Part shown: positions 10,421 to 20,396 of the stretch, piece by piece
Layout: every line of letters starts with the position of its first letter
How positions within the stretch are numbered: the stretch's first letter is position 1
Assembly (NCBI RefSeq): GCF_028009165.1
Contig: NW_026611615.1
Coordinates: 558,001-622,000 of the forward strand
Direction: 5' to 3'
From: Akanthomyces muscarius
Taxonomy: Eukaryota > Ascomycota > Sordariomycetes > Hypocreales > Cordycipitaceae
DNA length: 64,000 nt
The notes under the pieces: generated by a model
The model's input: the letters and a program-made list of their open reading frames with translations, nothing else
The model's database searches: none
What the model was told of the DNA's origin: nothing
Made by a program: the position numbers and the translations under genes

Positions 10421-12391
10421 ATTGAAGAAAAGGGAGAAGTGAATTTTTAAGACTTTGGGTTTGATTGTAATGTAAGATAGAAGGGTGATGAAAGCTTTTC
10501 GTGATGAGCCGGTTGAGAAAGGACGTGGCATTGCCTATTTATACCCGCATCAGATAGCGACATCCTAGCACTGCTTCAGCCCTTCCACTCTGCGAGTTTT
10601 CTCGTTCTTCGTCACCTCGCAGTTGCCTCATAGCCTCCTGCGGCGTCACTACACCAGGCTCGCGACAAAGTCCAGCCGACGGAGTAGAGCCAGGAAGCAG
10701 ACACTGCTCGCGTGGCATGCACCTCGTCTGAACTCAAGGGCCATTTACTGATATAGCGGAGTACAGGCAGCTACTGCGGCTTATCGAACCAATGCATGCA
10801 GCCTTGAAGCGAGTAGGCTGTTACACTGCAGGAAATTGCTCTACTTCCAGCCTCGTTGGCCTTCCATTGGTGGTCGGTGATGGAAATGATGAAGACACGC
10901 CTAGCAAAAGTAGAACTTCATTTTGCGGACAAGCGTACGGACGATGGGGTGGAAACTTCTTTGATATAACATAATGCCTCGACGGCAGGAGAGGAGAGGG
11001 AGCATGCTGCTGTGGGCGGTTATAGCCCTACAAAAAGCACAATGCGATACATTTAGCTATTCCTAGGCTAGTCATCAATTTACCGTGTAAACGAGGCCCT
11101 TTGGCTAGCCCCTCCACCAAACCTATGCAGCAATGGAGAAGAGCGGGGTTCTCCCTCGTCCTCGTCTGCCGCGAGCCAGCGAGTCACAAAGAAGGGAGAT
11201 GAAGTGCGTTTGGTTGAACGCCCACTGGAATAATGCAGTTTCTATATCATATTGGGAACTGGTCGCGTGAGAGCGGGGCGAATTGGGGCTCTAGACTTAT
11301 CCAACCGCATAACTAGCTGTCAAAATGATTCCTACCGGCAGACACATAAGTACCTGGGGCATACGAAACCGACATATTACAAGGCTTATTTGGCAAAAAA
11401 TGTGGTGACCGTGTGGAGTCGGCGCGGAGACAAATCACCGATAGGGGTCTTGGCCGTTGGTCAAGCCGAGAGGTCTCCATCTTGGGGCGTGTTTGAGCAA
11501 CGCGTGCTCCTGATGAAGAGAATTAGCTACATGACGGCGATGCTATACATTACAAAGACGGGTACGGTGCGAATTTCGGTTCGAGTAACTCTTGAGAAGG
11601 ATCTAGGTGAGAAGACGCAGACCCGCATGCTAAGAGATTGTCTTCGCCCCTGCATTGCGTTGACCCTGCCCGACAGCGCAGCCGCGCTCAGTTAGGCAAT
11701 ACGGGCCGCTCGCTGCCAAGGCCGTTCCCTGTCGAGTTGGCTTTGCGCCTCACCCGTTATTAGCTGTTTGGCTGTGCCGTTAGCTTCTTGGGTGGTTGCT
11801 TGGTTGCCCGCTACGTTCCGGGGACCACTCCGAAAGTCCACGTCAAGTGACAAAGAACTGTCGAGCCAACGAGGCATAGCAACGGCCCGCAGGCAATTTG
11901 ACAGTTCCACTGATAGGACTTGCCTCCGGCCATGGTGTGCGATTTTTCTTTTTCCAGAGTGGAACACAGGCGATGGCCCGAATCTTTGACGAGCATTGGC
12001 TGATCTCTGTGGTACCTGCACCAGGCTGCACCCAGCCTGATGTCCCATAACAGCTCGTAGCCGTACTTCGAAAAGGTCTCCGGCATACGCCCGTCGTTGT
12101 TCAAAGCCAATATTACCTGGAGCCTTGTCAGGGGTAGGGCTTCTTGGCCGTGTCCAGTGGTAGGTAGCCTACCCCGAGCAACAGCATTCTCGTACAAACA
12201 GGGGCTGAGGTTCCATTTCCTTGCCCGTCTAACTACTCTTAATAACTTGCTGCCAGAAATGATTAACTTTACCGATTAAACGTCAGCAACTGTTCTACTC
12301 TTTCGAATTCACTTGAACCGTGTCGGCCAGCTCTGCCACTCCCAGCAACATCATCCCCGGCCTGTCCTCACAGCACTTCCGCGCGCATTGC
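10421..12391. other. 2 kb intergenic stretch, no gene supported
   Basis: The promoter of the Cys-rich gene is at its left end (TATA at 10536-10543) and that of the GT17 gene at its right end. Open frames of up to 147 codons at 11252-11695 and 128 codons at 11811-12197 show no domain, signal peptide or splice logic, so none is called. Confidence 0.4.
10536..10543 (-). promoter_or_regulatory. TATA box of the Cys-rich gene
   Basis: TATAAATA on the minus strand about 115 bases before the ATG at 10420; it supports that start over the longer in-frame one at 10531, which would lie inside the box's downstream region. Confidence 0.6.
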
Positions 12392-13474
12392 ATGGTCATA
12401 CCACTGCAGGGGCTGCCGAGCAAGCAGCCCTACAGAATACTTCTCGGCCTTGGGGTCTTTGTCTCCATCGCCTTTGTCCTCTCACGACTTTTTCCCGGCT
12501 CAGAAGACCTACTCGCTACCGGCACCCTTCACGACTCGCCCGAGGTTCACGAGCTCTGCGCCGCGCATGGCTTCACACCATATCCTGCCGTGACTGGCGG
12601 GGCGCGTCGCAAAATCTCTGACCTCACGATGATCAACACAGAACTCGACTGTCTCGAGATTCGAATAGACTCGCTTTACAATGAAGTCGCTCTCTTCATA
12701 ATCGTAGAGTCACCGAAGACCTTTCACGGCTACGACAAGCCGCTGCTAGCAAAGGAGAACTGGAGCCGCTTTACCAAGTACCACGACAAGATGCTCTACC
12801 ACGAGCTCGAATTCCCGGGTGGCTTCCGTTCACAGCGCACCTGGGACTTTGAGTACTTCCAGCGTGACGCCAGCTACGAACAGGTTTTCCCCAAACTGGT
12901 CGGTACCGATCCGCGCGCCCCACGACTGGGCGACGTCATGGTTGTCGCCGACGTGGATGAGATTCCACGACCAGAGACGCTCCGCGTCCTCCGCGCCTGC
13001 AACTTCCCACGCCGCCTGACTCTGTACACACGCTTCTTTTATAACTCATTCCAATTCCAGAGCATTGGCCCTGAGTGGCACCACCCGCAGGCGACGTACT
13101 ATGATGGGCAGCGTACGCTGACGCCCAATAGCCTACGCGGCAGTCGCGGCAGCAACTTCATCTCACGCTGGCTGGAGTCGGGAAAATTTGCCAACTCAGG
13201 CTGGCACTGTAGTAGCTGCTTTGATTCGGTTGAACTATATCTGAATAAAATGGCGAGCTTCTCGCACAAGTGGATGAACGGCGACAAGTTCCGAGACCGC
13301 GATCACATAGCTGACGCCGTCCGCGAGGGTATTGATATATGGGGGCGTAAAGGCAATAAATTTGAGCTGTTACAAGATAATGAAGACTTGCCGCCGATAA
13401 TCAGAGAGGATGAGCGATTCATGTATCTGAAGGATCGCAGCGGCAAGTCGGCAGGAATGAAAGACTACCCGTGA
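12392..13474 (+). CDS. GT17 beta-1,4-mannosyl-glycoprotein GlcNAc-transferase-like protein
   Basis: Type II membrane glycosyltransferase of 360 residues, single exon. The first ATG is at 12392; the frame is open a further 24 codons upstream but only from a GTG. A signal-anchor helix spans residues 14-34 (RILLGLGVFVSIAFVLSRLF), placing the catalytic domain in the Golgi lumen. GT17 features are ELDCLEIRIDSLYNEVALFIIVE, TFHGYDKPL and the acidic DVDE in VMVVADVDEIP around residues 186-190, plus HSGWHCSSCF-like text (NSGWHCSSCF). Animal GT17 enzymes (GnT-III) add a bisecting GlcNAc to N-glycans; fungal members are widespread but the acceptor is not established. It sits among secreted glycosidases that remove GlcNAc and fucose. 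Confidence 0.88.
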   Translation: MVIPLQGLPSKQPYRILLGLGVFVSIAFVLSRLFPGSEDLLATGTLHDSPEVHELCAAHGFTPYPAVTGGARRKISDLTMINTELDCLEIRIDSLYNEVALFIIVESPKTFHGYDKPLLAKENWSRFTKYHDKMLYHELEFPGGFRSQRTWDFEYFQRDASYEQVFPKLVGTDPRAPRLGDVMVVADVDEIPRPETLRVLRACNFPRRLTLYTRFFYNSFQFQSIGPEWHHPQATYYDGQRTLTPNSLRGSRGSNFISRWLESGKFANSGWHCSSCFDSVELYLNKMASFSHKWMNGDKFRDRDHIADAVREGIDIWGRKGNKFELLQDNEDLPPIIREDERFMYLKDRSGKSAGMKDYP

Positions 13475-13906
13475 AAGGGCGGCTGCGAGGGTGGTTGGAA
13501 AGGCGGTTTTGCTGTCGATCATCCAAGGCAAAGGAAAGAAAACTGTATTGGTTTTGCAAAAGATATATGCAAACATTCGAGAAGTGGTGTTCGGAGGCGG
13601 GATGAAAATGCAATAGAACGTAGGAGGTGTGCCCCTAGCAGCATTGAATACGGCATGTTTCGAGAATCATGTATCAGAATTATCTAAAGCCACGTTTACT
13701 GCTTGCCTCATCTTTCTCTTTCTATAAGACGGGTTTCTAGGACGACTCGTCTCAAACAGACCAGTGCAGTAGTATTTGTAAATCCGTACTTCTTTATATA
13801 CCAGGTAGGTGCAACTTGACACCAATATATACAATCATTTTTCGCCATTCCGCCTATCATATCCCAGGAAAGTATCATGTCCAAGATCAAGTAGCAGACT
13901 CCACAT
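13475..13906. other. Convergent 3' intergenic region
   Basis: 432 bases between the GT17 stop and the thaumatin-type stop; no gene or repeat seen. Confidence 0.4.
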
Positions 13907-14965
13907 TTAGGCGTGGCAGCCGTTACCAACGCAGCAAGTGTAGTGCTCGTTGGGGCAGCGGCCGTTGAGGCTGTTGGCCGCGCTGTCATTGTCAAAGGTG
14001 TAAGCGCCGCCCGGGTAGAAGCAAGGCTTGAAGAAGGGGGCGGGCGATCTGACGCCACCCTTGCCACGGTTGGGGTTCTTGCACGAGCCTTGGCCGTTGG
14101 GGGTCTGTTGTTCAGTAAACAATTGTGGTTAGCGAAGTGAGTTCCGTTTGGGGGCGGGTTGGTTTGTCTGGCTTACACCGCAGTGGCCGAGGGCAAAGAG
14201 GTTCTTGGAGCAGCCGGCCGTCTTCTTGTTCTGGTTGCACCAGCAGAGAACAGGAACGCTGAATCCATCACTGCAAGTACGGTGTCAGTGGCTTGCAGAG
14301 CAAAAATGAATGGGGTTTGGAGCGGCGCCTACACGTAGCTGACGTTGATGTCGCCAATGAAACCGTGGCCCTGGTTCTTGAAGCTGCCTTCAATCAGAGA
14401 CTCGTCGCCGGTAGTCGCAGACCTAAATCCATTAGCATTCTTACTTTTACAATGTCTCATCATCTTTGATTGGGGCTTAGGCTGCTTACTTTCCGGCCAC
14501 GTTGAGAGCGACATGGCCGCTCCAGCCATGAGCGACTGTAAAGATGCCGTGCTGGCCCTTGTTCAGCTTGCCGGCGCCGACGTTGCCCTTGGGCGCAGGG
14601 CCCTCGCCATTGACGTGCACCGTGGTGATGGCCGCGTTGTGTTTGTTGACAATGGTAATGTACGCGTTGTTGGCCGCCGCCGCGACAGCCATGGCCTCGG
14701 GCCCGGCGGTCGGCGCGGGCGGCAGGTCCAGGGCACCTCCGACGGCGGTGCCGAGGGACAAGCTCTTGCGGGCCTCCTCCTCGGGCACGATGCTGGGCAC
14801 GGGCGTGACGGGCGCGCGGTTGGCAGGGTCGAGGTCCGAGGGGTCGTAGTTGTCGCCGGTGGGCGTGGGCGCCGCGACGGTGGTGATGGTGTCGGCCATG
14901 TCGAGGGGCTTGGCGGCGGCAAGGGCCAGGCACAGGGTGCCGATGATGCTTAGCTTGGCGAGCAT
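13907..14965 (-). CDS. Secreted antigenic-thaumatin-type protein
   Basis: Four exons, 14965-14490, 14422-14333, 14270-14177 and 14104-13907, give 285 residues; introns are 67, 62 and 72 bases and every junction keeps frame. MLAKLSIIGTLCLALAAAKP is a signal peptide; an ATG seven codons upstream is less likely. A Pro/Thr-rich linker leads to a beta-sandwich-like domain: ITIVNKHNAAITTVHVNG, SLIEGSF, GDINVSYVDGFSVPVLC, then a Cys-rich end with FFKPCFYPGGAYTFDND and TCCVGNGCHA. This order matches the fungal proteins labelled antigenic thaumatin domain protein. They are extracellular and of unknown function. A TATA box on the minus strand (15084-15091) lies about 120 bases upstream. No disruption is seen. 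Confidence 0.85.
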
Positions 14966-16389
14966 TTTGGTTTCAGGTTGATACAAATAACTCTGTACAG
15001 AAATAAGAGGTATGAGGGTAGAGGCGGGAGTCTGTGTCTTGGGGGCAAGAGTTTCTTCATGTCTAGGAGGGCTCTACCGGCATCTTATATACTTGGCCGC
15101 TTTCACTTTGCCCTCGGCAGCTATGAACGAACTACTATACTTGCCCAACCGCTCTACAACGGTATGAGATGCTTACCTTTTCCCCCTCTAGGTCTTGGCG
15201 TCAATGCCGACTTGCGAGAGAAACTCCGTACTCCCATCTAGCTGAAGGGGGCGTCGGCGAAGGATCGAGGTGAGGCAGAACGCCAAATATGTCCGAGAGA
15301 TGGGTGCCAATCAGCCTGTCCACTCATTTAACCCTCTTTTTTACGTTTTGTTTGTCGACTCTATTTGCCTAAGTAGTCAATTTTTTCGCTCTAATGATCC
15401 CGGGCCTGCCCTTCTCGGCTAGGTACCCGTGTAAGCAGCAAACGGAGTACTAGCAGGGCGGATTCCGTGTGGAGCGACGGCCTCAGCACTAACACGCGAG
15501 GAAGCAAATGGCGCCGATGGTGCAGAGAGGCTTGAGATGCTCGGTCGCTTCTTCGTCAATCTTCTACCAATAGGGTCATTTGTGAATTCGCTTGCTATTG
15601 GATATAGAAACATGTTTCAAAGGCCAACAGTCGTTTAGGTCATATCCAGCTACGAGGCTCTGGGAGTCGTTCAGCTGCCAAGTGCAAATCAGTCCGAGTT
15701 TGAGCTTACTCTTAACCTAGGCCGAGGGCGACGCGGGGAGTTCCTGATTAGTATATAACAGATTAACTGGCCGAGTCCAGAACGCCCTATTCTGGCACTC
15801 CGGAAATTTTATACGTTGCGACCCAGTCGGAAAGGTCCTCTGCCCTACAAAACGTGGCACCAGTTCGGTGACTTTGCGATCCGCCGCTAATGCAGGTCCG
15901 CTTCGGACACTACCCGGCGAGGCGTAGGGTGTGGCTTTTTGCCATGTATTCTCACATCATCCTCAGCACCGCGAGCTCGGATGGCCTTAAGTCTGGACAT
16001 AAGCATGAGGGCTGCGCATGCAGGCACACACACGCACCGACAAGTTAAAATCACAAATCCTATAAAATGGAGACGGTCGAGGCCGCAGCGGATCAGATAA
16101 ACGAGCACAATGGGCAATTTACAGTGGACAATCTATAGCCGACAATGCATCGAATAGCGGACAAACTGTGGATGATGTAGTGATGATAGTAACCAAGATA
16201 TTGAACCAAAAACATTAAACAGTATTAGGTGCAAATCTGAATTTCAATACTTGATGCGTCTATGGAATTAAAGTACAAATGTCTATCCGTGCCCATATCC
16301 GACCAGCATGCAAACAAGGACACACAAAATAAAAAGGCAGCACTGGCTAGCCAGCTGATGTACATTCAAGTCGAAGCGACTTAATGCGC
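14966..16389. other. Intergenic, promoter side of the thaumatin-type gene
   Basis: 1.4 kb. Apart from the TATA box (TATATAAG on the minus strand, 15091-15084) and presumed 3' end of the GH17 gene at the right, I see no gene; short frames at 15419-15613 and 15887-16117 look random. Confidence 0.4.
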
Positions 16390-17715
16390 TTACAGCAGGA
16401 AGAAAGCACCGACGAGGGCAAGGATGCCAGCAACGGAGCTCGAGGCAGCCATCTTGCCGGCGCCAGAGTCCTTGTTGACGCTGGTCGGCTGAGCAGAGCC
16501 GCTGGCGGATCCGCTGGCGCCAGCGCCAGAAGAGCCAGAACCAGAACCAGAAGTGGCAGCAGACGAGCCAGAGCCAGAGGAGCCAGAGCCAGAGCCGGAC
16601 GAGCCAGAACCGGAGGAACCGGAGCCGGATGAGCTAGTACTGGTGGGGACAGAGGCCGAGGTGGACGAGCCCGACGAGCCAGAAGAGCCGGAGCTGGCAG
16701 TGCTAGAGCCGGAGCTGGCGCTGGAGCTCGAGGAAGAGGAAGAATCGCTGCTGTCGGTGTCAAAGGTGGTGGGGCAGGTCAGGTTGAACTGGGGAGTGGT
16801 GCTCAGGTCCTTGGTAATGGCAAACTTCATGCTGTTGTCGGGGTTGGAGTCGCGAAGGTTGTACCAGAAGGTAGGGGTCTTGCCAAAGAGCTGACGGCAG
16901 CCAATCTCGTCCCAGTAGTACTTGGCGTTCTCGGCCGAAGGCTCAGCCTCGTCCCACTTCTCGCCGGTGACGGGCCAGCCAGTCTCGGTGACCCAGACGG
17001 GCTTGCCGTTGGCGACGGCGCGGGTGGCGTCGTAAGCCTTGTCGAAGAGCTTGCCGGCATTCTTGATGTCGTTGCCCTTGCCGCTCTCGTAGTAGGGGTA
17101 CTCGTCGACGCCGATCCAGTCGACGGCGTCAATGACGGCCTTGTTGGTGCTGTTGGTCCAGGCGTCCCAGGTGTCAACGTGACCGATGGGGACCTTGGCT
17201 AGGGCGCCACCGTCAAAGGCCTTCTTGTAGTCCTTGATGAAGGAGAGGATGACGTCAGGGTCGGCGCCGACGCCAGCCTTGTTCTTGGTGCCGGTCTGGG
17301 AGTTGCGGTAGAGATCCTCGGAGCCGATGGAGACGCCAATGACAAGGTCGGTGAACTTGGAGCCGTACTTGTCGAGGGCCTTCTTGAGGGCACTCAGCTC
17401 CTTGTCGATGTTGTCGGTGCCCGAGGCCCAGAGTCCGAGCAGCATGTACGTCTCGGTGTCGATGGCGGCATCAAAGGCCTCAATGGGGTCGTCGGTGGAG
17501 TAGGCCTGGATGTTGGTGTAGAGGCGCACGGCGTTGAACTTGCCGGGGGCGCCGTTGAGGGCCTGGGCCGTCTTGAACTCGGCCTCGAAGTCCTTTTTGA
17601 ACTTGGCGGAGCGGTCGGCGAGCGTGGCGCCCGAGTTGAAGCCCAGGTAGTTGTTGTCGGCGGCGGCCGAGGCGACGGCGACGGCGCCAGCGAGGAGGGT
17701 GGAGGTCAGATGCAT
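16390..17715 (-). CDS. GPI-anchored endo-1,3-beta-glucanase/glucanosyltransferase, GH17 (EglC-like)
   Basis: Intronless gene of 441 residues. It has a signal peptide (MHLTSTLLAGAVAVASAAA), a GH17 barrel (LGFNSGATLADRS, FNAVRLYTNIQ, VIGVSIGSEDLYRNS, WIGVDEYPYYE, KPVWVTETGWPVTG), a Ser/Gly-rich low-complexity stalk of about 95 residues, and a C-terminal hydrophobic tail (SSSVAGILALVGAFFLL) preceded by small residues, which is the signal for GPI attachment. The two catalytic glutamates are those in IGSE (acid/base) and VTETGWP (nucleophile). It acts on cell-wall beta-1,3-glucan at the outer face of the plasma membrane, as Aspergillus EglC and the Bgl2-related enzymes do. The region just upstream (17720-17900) is T/C-rich on the coding strand, common in strongly expressed fungal genes. 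Confidence 0.93.
   Translation of the reverse strand: MHLTSTLLAGAVAVASAAADNNYLGFNSGATLADRSAKFKKDFEAEFKTAQALNGAPGKFNAVRLYTNIQAYSTDDPIEAFDAAIDTETYMLLGLWASGTDNIDKELSALKKALDKYGSKFTDLVIGVSIGSEDLYRNSQTGTKNKAGVGADPDVILSFIKDYKKAFDGGALAKVPIGHVDTWDAWTNSTNKAVIDAVDWIGVDEYPYYESGKGNDIKNAGKLFDKAYDATRAVANGKPVWVTETGWPVTGEKWDEAEPSAENAKYYWDEIGCRQLFGKTPTFWYNLRDSNPDNSMKFAITKDLSTTPQFNLTCPTTFDTDSSDSSSSSSSSASSGSSTASSGSSGSSGSSTSASVPTSTSSSGSGSSGSGSSGSGSGSSGSGSSAATSGSGSGSSGAGASGSASGSAQPTSVNKDSGAGKMAASSSVAGILALVGAFFLL
16490..16750 (-). repeat. Ser/Gly codon repeat in GH17 stalk
   Basis: Imperfect six-base and nine-base units (forward strand GAGCCAGAGCC/GAGCCGGAACC types) encode alternating Ser and Gly. Such tracts vary in length between strains and make long, O-mannosylated wall-spanning stalks. 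Confidence 0.7.
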
Positions 17716-20396
17716 GGTGAACGGCTGTTTGTGTAGGGATCGCGTAATAAGAAAGAAAAAAAGGGAGTGTGAAGATGAAACTTGGTCTGGTTTGTCGAAC
17801 GAGTGACAGGCCGCGTTGAGAAAACGAGCGGCGTAGTGAGATGATGCAGAGAAAAAGAAGAAAAAATGAGGGAAAACACGAAGAAAGTCTAGTCAGAGGA
17901 AACAATGAGGAATTGAAGGAAAGCAAACGAGGTCATGGAATGGAGGTGAGGCAGCACAAGGCGCCCGGACGCGCTTCACGTGATTCACATCTTCCCCTGG
18001 ACAGGAGGCGGCTGCTTCTCGCCCAGTCGCCGTACCAAAACCACCAAAATAGTGCCAGAAAAAAAAGGACAAGGAGCCGGCGTGTCTGAGACAGACTGCA
18101 CAGCCTCTCGCACCATCCCGACTTGGGTTTGGCGCCCGCTACATCGCCCGTGAAAAACCAAGGACATTCAGGGATTGGCGTGCCACGGGTGGATCTCGTA
18201 CCTGATTGTCCTTAAGGATATGTTCCTATTCGTAGATGCTGTCCCTGATTTGTGCCTGATTTGTGCACGCCTGAGATCTCTCGTGGCGCTCTGTTTTGGA
18301 ATGAGCCAAAAACAATCGCGACATTTGACGCCCATCTGCGTTTTGATTTATTAAGGCTCGACACTCCGTGTTTTTCTGATGCGCATTTTTCCCTCCTCAT
18401 ATCGCTCGCTGTAGGTTGATTTCCCGTGAGCTCGTGTCAGTCAATTTGCCCCTGACGTATACTCGCGAAAATCTGGTGCCTGTAAGTTTTCTATTGATCG
18501 TCAAGTAGCAGGTTGGCTTTTTTGCTATGCATCGAACCGATCCAATGTCGCAAGCCCCATGCAATATCACCAGCTGCCCACAGTGGTGCCGTGCCGTGCA
18601 TGTTGGCCAGTCCGCTGTCGGCTAAAAATAATAATGGCCCTGTCAACTACCAGTAATCTCGTGCTCAGCCCCCGTTATTTCGCACAACAAACTCCGCGTA
18701 AATACATTATCCCGTTGCTTGCTATGTAGGGTAGGGGGGCTGTCGAGTTATTTCCCGATTCTGGGGCGCGAAAAGGTACACTAAAGTCACGGATTAATAA
18801 GACAGTGGCGCACTGCAGTCCATGTCCATTTGAAAACGCATTCTCTCTTTCTTTTTTCTTCTGATGTTTTTGGTTGTTTTTGTTCTCATCGTGGTTTTGA
18901 GCGCCGCCGTAAGTTCGTAAGTCCGCCAGTCCGCCAGTCCGTAGCATCACAGGCAAAACGACAGTATCCTAGATTCGCCCAACGCACGTCCGGAGAGCGG
19001 CGCATGCCATCGTGAAGCAAAAAAAAAAAAAAAAAGCCACAAAAAAAAAAAGCCTCGGACTGGAAACGATCGCCTCTGAGGTGCCATAATCATCACAACA
19101 CATAGAGCAGAACTGAAGCAGTTTGATCTTGGCAGACTGACGCATACATAGGCATCTATACGAGCTGACGAATTAGCACCCCCTCCACCACCATGCGCAA
19201 GGTATTGCCCTCTTGCAGCGGAGTGCTACCGGTTTATATCGGTTCCCGGCATTCAAAGCCAACACCGACTGTCACGTACGATGCGTCTCCCGCAGACATT
19301 TTTGTTCTGCGATACTCGAATCGTCGTTTGCATGGCCATGTCGCTAATCTCACACCACAATACGAATCGCAAATTTCCACAGCAGACACGGTTCCTACTA
19401 ATCTGGTGTAACCTGCCTGACTTGGAGTAGACAGCTTTAAACTGTTACATTTGCCAACTAGCGCCTCCTAGCATCTCGGCAGCTCGCAGGCAGCTCGCGT
19501 GACAGCTTCCTCTAACCAGGCTATACATCGATTCGAGATGCACGGAGAAGACAAGCTCCTATTTTTGTTTCTTTGGCATGTTACCTCCTGGGCGAGCCCG
19601 GACATCCGCGGGTACGGTCACTGACCGCTAATTGAACATTGGCTGCTGCCAAGGCACATGACGAACCGCATGTCACTCTTTCGGTACCGAAATTCGCTCA
19701 GTCTTTCCCCGATCTGCACGGCCGTCTGGGGCGGCTCGGATCCGCAATCATGAGCCCTATGTAGTAGAGGGGCAGGCTGTCACCACCCATGCATGATATT
19801 GGAAAGGGACACGGCTAACTTTAGTCAACGTTTCTCGAGTCGAAGACTTTAGTACCAAGCACTCGATAATTGCTCCCAGCCAACAAACTAGAATCGGTGA
19901 CTAAATGAACACCGACGTGAGAAAAGTTGGGAACTAGGTGCACTCAATCTGCATGCCGAGGCATGAAGGTTTGGCCGCAGGCCTCACGCTAGAACCGCAC
20001 CTAGACGTAATGGAAACCGACAGTGCTAACAAGACTAGGTAAAAGTGAGGACATTGCGGAGGTAGACTGGATAAAACCCACATTACTAGTCAATCCACGT
20101 TGAATTAGCACCCAAAGCTATTGGACGACAAACCTAGCCTTTCGCCAAGTGCGACTGAGAACCTTCCACATTGGGTCCAAGCCCGTCTCCACGATGAGGC
20201 CTCAGCTCTTCGGCAACGAACGACTATGCCGTGATAGAATAATCTCATTTATTAATTACGAGAGCTCGATATATTAGCCGGAATCAATCGACGACTAGGA
20301 GGGGTGTCGAAACACATAAATACCCCCGCCGAGTGCCGTTGCCATTATACCCACAAGCCTCACTGTCTAGTTTCCAACAACATCCAAACCTTGACG
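17716..20396. other. 2.7 kb gene-free stretch with poly-A tracts
   Basis: Divergent space between the GH17 and EEP genes. A T/C-rich leader (as read on the minus strand) lies at 17720-17900. An 18-base and an 11-base A run occur near 19018-19051. A short GTCCGCCA tandem is at about 18917-18942. Short open frames have no support. No RNA gene is recognised. Confidence 0.45.

Noticed and set aside
11252..12197. Frames of 147 and 128 codons
   Set aside because: No signal peptide, domain or start context; overlapping phases.
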